Of a stretch of 64,000 nt of DNA, positions 59,090 to 64,000 are shown piece after piece. Positions within the stretch are counted from its first letter, which is position 1. Each line of letters opens with the position of its first letter. The notes under the pieces were generated by a model. That model made no database searches. It saw only the letters and a program-made list of their open reading frames with translations, and had not been told where the DNA came from. The stretch covers positions 682,001-746,000 of the forward strand of contig NZ_CP019431.1 of the NCBI RefSeq assembly GCF_009866765.1, given 5' to 3'. This DNA is from Pseudomonas sp. S35. Lineage in GTDB: Bacteria > Pseudomonadota > Gammaproteobacteria > Pseudomonadales > Pseudomonadaceae. The position numbers and the translations under genes were made by a program.

Positions 59090-59956
59090 ATGATGTCGAG
59101 CAAATGGCTGCAAGTGTTCACCCTGGCAATGGCTGCTTTCATGGCGGCCTGTTCGCCGATCAAAGTGCTTAATGCGCTCACCCCCTCCAGCACCTTCACC
59201 AAGACTCGCGGCATCGCCTACGGCGATGACCCCCGCCAGAAACTCGATATCTACCGGCCCGTTCCTGCCGTGTCCAACGCTCCCGTGGTGGTGTTCTTTT
59301 ACGGCGGCAGCTGGAACAGCGGCGCCAAGGACGACTACGCTTTCGTCGGCGAAGCCCTGGCTTCCCGCGGCATTGTGGCGGTGATCGCCGATTACCGGCT
59401 GTACCCGCAGGTGCGTTATCCCGCGTTTCTCCAGGATGGCGCCCAGGCCGTTGCGTGGGCGGTCAACCACAGCGCTGAATACGGTGCAGATCCCAAGCAG
59501 CTTTACGTGATGGGCCATAGCTCTGGCGCCTACAACGCCGCGATGTTGGCGCTGGATGGGCGTTGGCTCAAGGCAGTGGGCTTGGCGCCGTCGATCTTCA
59601 AAGGCTGGATCGGCCTGGCCGGGCCTTATGATTTCTTGCCGATTGAAAACCAGGACGTGCGCCCGGTGTTCTTCTTCCCCGACTCACCGCCGGAGTCGCA
59701 GCCGATCAACCATGTCAGCCATGATGCACCGCCAAGCCTGTTGATTGCCTCGACCGATGACACGCTCGTCAACTCCACCCGCAACACGGGTGGGTTGGCG
59801 AAAAAACTGCGGGAAGCGGGGGTGCCGGTAGAGGTGTTTTATTTCACCCGAACCAGCCACGCGACATTGGTCGCGTCCATCGCCAAGCCGTTGCGCTGGC
59901 TGGCGCCGGTGCTGGATCGGGTGACGGGGTTTATTGCATCCGTGCCTAGCCGATAA
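59090..59956 (+). CDS. lipoprotein alpha/beta-hydrolase (esterase)
   Basis: This 288-aa protein has a lipoprotein signal (QVFTLAMAAFMAACSP, cysteine at about 22) and an esterase/lipase fold: oxyanion-hole FFYGGSW at about 70, nucleophile elbow GHSSG near 147, an acid in STDD and the histidine in TSHATL. It resembles the acetyl-xylan/kynurenine-formamidase-like group. Substrate unknown. The ATG at 59090 starts an MMSSK sequence; a second ATG follows directly. An upstream 33-codon extension lies in repeat DNA and is unlikely. Confidence 0.85.
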   Translation: MMSSKWLQVFTLAMAAFMAACSPIKVLNALTPSSTFTKTRGIAYGDDPRQKLDIYRPVPAVSNAPVVVFFYGGSWNSGAKDDYAFVGEALASRGIVAVIADYRLYPQVRYPAFLQDGAQAVAWAVNHSAEYGADPKQLYVMGHSSGAYNAAMLALDGRWLKAVGLAPSIFKGWIGLAGPYDFLPIENQDVRPVFFFPDSPPESQPINHVSHDAPPSLLIASTDDTLVNSTRNTGGLAKKLREAGVPVEVFYFTRTSHATLVASIAKPLRWLAPVLDRVTGFIASVPSR

Positions 59957-60006
59957 GCCGGTGTGGCGCAGGCTCATTGAGCATACGCAAGGTTCCTGCT
60001 GACAGG

Positions 60007-60318
60007 TCAGCGGAAAATCTGGCACAAGTAGTACGCGCATTGGCCTGGGTTGAACTCAAGGTTGACTTGGTCAATCCTGTCAACGTTGCTGTTTCTACGG
60101 GAAACGTTGACGCCCCTGCTATTGATCGGCAGTTCAATCGATGCTCCTGGGGCAAGAGGGTGCAGCTCTGTGCCTTGGCTAACCATCAAATTGAACTGGC
60201 TTTCGTTTTTGACCTGCAATATGCCGGCAGCGTTGGTTGGCCCTTGCCCGCTGGTGCATCCGGCGATGGTCACTAGCGCGCACGCGATGGTAGCCCACAG
60301 GGTTTTTGTGATGTTCAT
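60007..60318 (-). CDS. small lipoprotein, unrecognised
   Basis: This 103-aa protein has a clear lipoprotein signal (MNITKTLWATIACALVTIAG then CTSGQ, cysteine at residue 21). The mature part GILQVKNESQFNLMVSQGTELHPLAPGAS and NVDRIDQVNLEFNPGQCAYYLCQIF gives a short beta-rich domain with two cysteines near the end that could pair. I do not recognise a family. The ATG at 60318 has GGAGAG upstream, so this is a real gene despite its size. Confidence 0.75.
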   Translation of the reverse strand: MNITKTLWATIACALVTIAGCTSGQGPTNAAGILQVKNESQFNLMVSQGTELHPLAPGASIELPINSRGVNVSRRNSNVDRIDQVNLEFNPGQCAYYLCQIFR

Positions 60319-60411
60319 ATCCGACTCTCCATGCATATATGAAAGGGTAGATCCCTGACCATTCAACGCTTGGAATGTCGGTTTGTAACCTGTCAGAACT
60401 AACAGGTAGGG

Positions 60412-61749
60412 TCAGTTGAACCATTGGTCCTGGCGTTTGAGCCGCCAGGCGATGACGCCCAAGGTCAGGCTGCGCAACGTCATGAACAGCAGGAAAGTGA
60501 TCCACAGTCCGTGATTGCCCAAGCCTTGCAACGCCCAGGCAAACGGCAGTGTTAGCAATAACGTCAGCAGCATCCCATTGCGCATTTCCCGCGCACGGGT
60601 GGCACCGATAAACAGGCCGTCCAGCAGGTAACTCCCCACTGCAATCAACGGCAGCAGCGCCAGATACGGCAGGTAGATATCGGCGGTGTCGCGCACGCTG
60701 GGGATGTCGGTCTGCATGGCGATAAACAGGTGCCCGGCAACCGTGAATAACAGCGCGAAACCGACGCTGGCGATCAGCGACCAGCCACCTGCAACTACCA
60801 ATGAACGGCGCAGTGAGTGGCGGTCGCGGGCGCCGATGGCGTGGCCGCACAGGGCCTCGACTGCGTGGGCCAGACCGTCCAGTGCATGGGCCGTCAGCAG
60901 CAGGCCGTTGAGCAGCAGGGCGTTGGCGGCCACGGTCGCATCCCCCAATCGCGCGCCTTGCACGGTGATCATGAAAAACACCGATTGCAGCGCCAGGCTG
61001 CGGATAAAAATATCGCGGTTCACCGCCAGCAATGGGCGCCAGCTTTGCCAGAGCTTCAGCGCGGCCCAGGCGATATGGCCGGGGTAGGCGCGCAGGGCTT
61101 TTTGCGTCAGCGTCAGGCCGAGCAGGGCGCCGGTCCACTCGGCGATCACGGAGGCCCGGGCGGAGCCGACCACACCCCAATCCAGTCCGAGCACGAACCA
61201 GAGGTTCAGAGCGATATTCACCAGGTTGGTGGTCAGCAGGATCATCAGCGGCGCACGGGCGTTCTGCGTGCCGAGGAACCAGCCCACCAGGGCATAGCTC
61301 GCAAGGGCGGCGGGCAGGCCGAACAGGCGGGTGTGGAAGAAGTCGCGGGTCAGTTGATTGAGTTCGGGTGACGGCTGCATCCACTCCAGCGCCAGGTGGC
61401 TCAAGGGAATGCCTACCGTGCCTAGCAACATCGCCAGCCCCAGCGCCAGCAACAGGCCTTGCAGCAGGATTTGCCGCAACGCCGCGCCATCGTTGCGGCC
61501 AGCGGCCTGGGCGGCGAAACCGGTGGAGCCCATGCGCAGGAACCCCATGGCCCAGGCGAGAAAGGTATACAGGCTGGCGCCGACGGCCACGGCACCCAAC
61601 TGATGGGCGTGGGGCAGGTGGCCGATGACCATGCTGTCGACCAGGGCTACCAGCGGCACCGAGATATTCGACAGGATCATCGGCGCCGCCAGGGCCCAGA
61701 CGCGGCGGTGGGTAGGGCGGTCGCGCCAGTCGGTGAGTAAGGTGGACAT
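60412..61749 (-). CDS. MATE-family efflux transporter, DinF-like
   Basis: This 445-aa protein has twelve membrane helices with the MATE pattern (RRVWALAAPMILSNISVPLVALVDSMVIGHL at the N-terminus; GFLRMGSTGFAAQAAGRND near 78). It resembles DinF, which exports organic cations or protects against oxidants using a proton or sodium gradient. The ATG at 61749 (MSTLLTDWRDRPTHRRVW) has AGGAG upstream; an extended frame of 19 codons is unlikely. It is divergent from the alpha-2-macroglobulin gene. Confidence 0.92.
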   Translation of the reverse strand: MSTLLTDWRDRPTHRRVWALAAPMILSNISVPLVALVDSMVIGHLPHAHQLGAVAVGASLYTFLAWAMGFLRMGSTGFAAQAAGRNDGAALRQILLQGLLLALGLAMLLGTVGIPLSHLALEWMQPSPELNQLTRDFFHTRLFGLPAALASYALVGWFLGTQNARAPLMILLTTNLVNIALNLWFVLGLDWGVVGSARASVIAEWTGALLGLTLTQKALRAYPGHIAWAALKLWQSWRPLLAVNRDIFIRSLALQSVFFMITVQGARLGDATVAANALLLNGLLLTAHALDGLAHAVEALCGHAIGARDRHSLRRSLVVAGGWSLIASVGFALLFTVAGHLFIAMQTDIPSVRDTADIYLPYLALLPLIAVGSYLLDGLFIGATRAREMRNGMLLTLLLTLPFAWALQGLGNHGLWITFLLFMTLRSLTLGVIAWRLKRQDQWFN

Positions 61750-61964
61750 GCAGGCTCCTCTGGGGAACGGCATTGTAACCGGGCATCCGCCACGCAGCAG
61801 CGGCAATGTGGGGTCGGATTAACTGTGTTTGTGGGATTTTGCTTGGCTTAACGTGCCCCAAGAACCAAACCACCCTCCGTCGGTCAATGTGACCAGTGCC
61901 ACATCGGCTTCGCCGGCGCTGATATATAGTTCACCCCTCGGTCCCCTCTCACTACGAGTGCCCC

Positions 61965-64000
61965 ATGCTTAACAAAGGATTGTTCCTGGCCTGCGCGCTG
62001 GCCCTGCTGAGCGCCTGCGATTCCTCTGATAAACCCGCTGCACCGCCCGCGCCCACCGTGGCGGCTGCGCCGAAACCGGCCAAGGTGGCGGTGGACTTGC
62101 CGGCGCTGAAGCAGCGCTACGCCGGGCGTGAGTTGAGCGTGGTGGACGTGTCCGAGGTGCAGTTGGACGGGGCCAGCACCTTGTCGGTGAGTTTTTCCAT
62201 CCCTCTGGAGCCTGATCAAAAGTTTGCCGACAAACTCCATCTGGTGGACAGCAAGTCCGGCAAGGTCGATGGCGCCTGGGAGCTCTCGGACAACCTGATG
62301 GAACTGCGCCTGCGCCACCTGGAGCCGCAGCGCAAACTGGTGCTGACGGTCGACGCTGGGCTCAAGGCAGTCAACGCCAACACACTCGCCGCCGAGTACA
62401 TCGCCCGCCTGGAAACCCGCGACCTGCAAGCCACTGTCGGCTTCGCCAGCCGTGGCACCTTGCTGCCGACGCGCCTCGCCGAGGGCCTGCCGGTGATCGC
62501 GTTGAACGTCGACAAGATCGACGTTGAATTCTTCCGCATCAAGCCCGAATCCCTGCCGTCGTTCCTGGCGCAGTGGGGGCGCAATACCAGCCTGCAAAGT
62601 TATGAATCGCGCGAACTGCTGCCGCTGGCGGATCTGGTCTACGGCGGCCGTTTCGACCTGAACCCGGCCCGCAACACCCGCGAAACCCTACTGCTGCCCA
62701 TTGCTGGCCTCAAGCAATTGCAGCAGCCGGGCGTGTATCTGGCGGTGATGCGCGCCTCGGGCACCTACAACTATTCGCAACCGGCCACGCTGTTCACCTT
62801 GAGTGATATCGGCCTTTCAGTGCACCGCTACGCCAATCGCCTGGACGTGTTTACCCAGGCCCTGGAAGGCGGCAAGGCGCTGGATGGCGTAGACCTGGAA
62901 GTGCTCGACGCCGATGGCCGTGTGTTGGGCCAGGGCAAGACCGAGAAGGGTGGCCACGCCGAGTTGCCGTTGCCGAAAAAAGCCCAGGTGTTGCTGGCCA
63001 AACAGGGCGAACAGACCAGCCTGTTGCGCCTCGACAGCGCCGCACTGGACCTGGCGGAATTCGATATCGGCGGCCAGCCTTCGCACCCGCTGCAGTTCTT
63101 TGTGTTCGGCCCACGCGACCTGTACCGCCCTGGCGAAACCGTGCTGCTCAACGCCCTGCTACGCGACAAGGACGGCAATGCCGTCAAGCCGCAACCGGTT
63201 AGCGTCGAGGTGCGCCGCCCGGATGAACAGGTCAGCCGCAAATTCGTGTGGGATGCCGATGCGTCCGGCCTGTATCAATATCAACTGCAACTGGCCGGCG
63301 AAGCCCCGACCGGGCGCTGGCAGTTGGTGTTCGACCTGGGTGACGGCAAGCCGCAGTTGTATGAATTCCTCGTCGAAGACTTCCTGCCCGAGCGCCTGGC
63401 GCTGGAGCTCAAGGGCAGCGACACGGCGTTGAACCCGGCGGACAACCCGGTGATTCAGGTCAATGGTCGCTATCTGTATGGCGCACCGGCCTCCGGCAAT
63501 CGCGTCAGCGGGCAAGTGTATGTGCGGCCATTGCGCGAGGCGGTCAAGTCGCTGCCCGGCTATCAGTTCGGTTCGGTCACGGAAGAGGAGTTGAGCCAGG
63601 ATTTTGAACTGGACGAAAGCGTCCTGGATGCCAAGGGCCAGGAAAAACTGACCCTGGAGAGCAAATGGGCCGAGGCCAAATCGCCGCTGCAATTGATCGT
63701 GCAGGCCAGCCTGCAAGAGTCAGGCGGGCGGCCGATCACCCGGCGCCTGGTGCAGCCGATCTGGCCGGCCGAGCAATTGCCGGGCCTGCGCGGGCTGTTT
63801 GACGGCACCGAAACCAATGGCGATGGCCCGGCGGAATTCGAAGTGCTGCTGGCCAACCAGGACGGGCAGAAGCTCGCAGCCCAAGGCCTCAAGGTGCGCC
63901 TGGTGCGCGAGCGTCGCGACTATTACTGGAACTACTCCGACAACGACGGCTGGAGTTACCACTACAACGAGAAATTCCTCAACCTCGACGAACAGACCCT
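61965..64000 (+). CDS. bacterial alpha-2-macroglobulin lipoprotein (cut by window end)
   Basis: The first about 678 codons of a large protein are present. The signal peptide ends in LLSAC (cysteine about 18), so it is a lipoprotein, probably at the periplasmic face. An Ala/Pro linker leads to macroglobulin-like domains: FVFGPRDLYRPGETVLLNALLRDKDG and YEFLVEDFLPERLALEL are typical of the YfhM/MagD family. These proteins trap proteases, often with a thioester CXEQ beyond this window. Upstream is the MATE gene in reverse. pbpC-type genes often follow in the YfhM class. Confidence 0.93.
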   Translation, partial: MLNKGLFLACALALLSACDSSDKPAAPPAPTVAAAPKPAKVAVDLPALKQRYAGRELSVVDVSEVQLDGASTLSVSFSIPLEPDQKFADKLHLVDSKSGKVDGAWELSDNLMELRLRHLEPQRKLVLTVDAGLKAVNANTLAAEYIARLETRDLQATVGFASRGTLLPTRLAEGLPVIALNVDKIDVEFFRIKPESLPSFLAQWGRNTSLQSYESRELLPLADLVYGGRFDLNPARNTRETLLLPIAGLKQLQQPGVYLAVMRASGTYNYSQPATLFTLSDIGLSVHRYANRLDVFTQALEGGKALDGVDLEVLDADGRVLGQGKTEKGGHAELPLPKKAQVLLAKQGEQTSLLRLDSAALDLAEFDIGGQPSHPLQFFVFGPRDLYRPGETVLLNALLRDKDGNAVKPQPVSVEVRRPDEQVSRKFVWDADASGLYQYQLQLAGEAPTGRWQLVFDLGDGKPQLYEFLVEDFLPERLALELKGSDTALNPADNPVIQVNGRYLYGAPASGNRVSGQVYVRPLREAVKSLPGYQFGSVTEEELSQDFELDESVLDAKGQEKLTLESKWAEAKSPLQLIVQASLQESGGRPITRRLVQPIWPAEQLPGLRGLFDGTETNGDGPAEFEVLLANQDGQKLAAQGLKVRLVRERRDYYWNYSDNDGWSYHYNEKFLNLDEQT

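Noticed and set aside
60179..61873. Open frame of 564 codons on the minus strand
   Set aside because: It is out of frame with the MATE gene, runs through repeat-poor coding DNA of that gene and gives an Arg/Pro-rich product without helices.

Overview
The window is chromosomal DNA of a fluorescent Pseudomonas, most likely of the P. fluorescens group. The evidence is high GC content, proteins typical of that group (urease with embedded acetyltransferases, RetS, GcbA, SUI1-SpeA), and many REP/REPIN-type inverted repeats of the kind known from P. fluorescens. No rRNA, tRNA, CRISPR array, integrase or complete insertion sequence is visible.

Layout. (1) 0-2 kb: a YegD-like Hsp70 (cut by the left edge) diverges from cbpA, which has a good heat-shock (sigma32-type) promoter. 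(2) 2-12.5 kb, minus strand: a urea utilisation unit, urtABCDE (urea ABC importer) followed by ureD, ureA, two GNAT acetyltransferases, ureB and ureC. A strong sigma54 promoter match and an NtrC-like half-palindrome lie upstream of urtA, so nitrogen control of the whole unit is likely. ureEFG are not in the window. (3) 12.6-18.5 kb: one giant gene (1974 aa) made of nine tandem, diverged DUF4329/JAB-like units, only two of which keep the full HxH...SxxD metal-site pattern. (4) 18.5-23.5 kb, minus: TonB receptor, ATPase, binding protein and permease, with a Zur-like operator, so zinc uptake is more likely than B12 or iron. (5) 23.5-28.6 kb, minus: a copper cluster (DUF2946, PCu(A)C chaperone, DUF2946, OprC copper receptor, PepSY membrane protein). 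(6) 28.7-29.9 kb: an orphan HigA-like antitoxin with a collapsed HigB-like toxin gene, then a strongly structured leader RNA candidate in front of an 83-aa protein. (7) 30-36.4 kb: aerobic cobalamin genes, cobKL facing away from cobGHIJ. (8) 36.6-38 kb: an unrecognised 259-aa protein and a MarC protein. (9) 38-59 kb: a core block, retS, purD, purH, fis, dusB, DUF3426, prmA, accC, accB, aroQ, MCP, gcbA (all minus), then DUF2333, NUDIX, SUI1 and speA (plus). (10) 59-64 kb: a lipoprotein esterase, a small lipoprotein, a MATE transporter and an alpha-2-macroglobulin gene cut by the right edge.

From memory, blocks 2 and 9 follow the gene order of P. aeruginosa PAO1 around PA4839-PA4868, where retS lies next to the urt/ure genes. 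In this window about 25 kb (blocks 3-8) separates them. That segment holds the more variable genes: the giant repeat protein, zinc, copper and cobalamin functions, a broken toxin-antitoxin pair and the structured leader. It is the most interesting part of the window.
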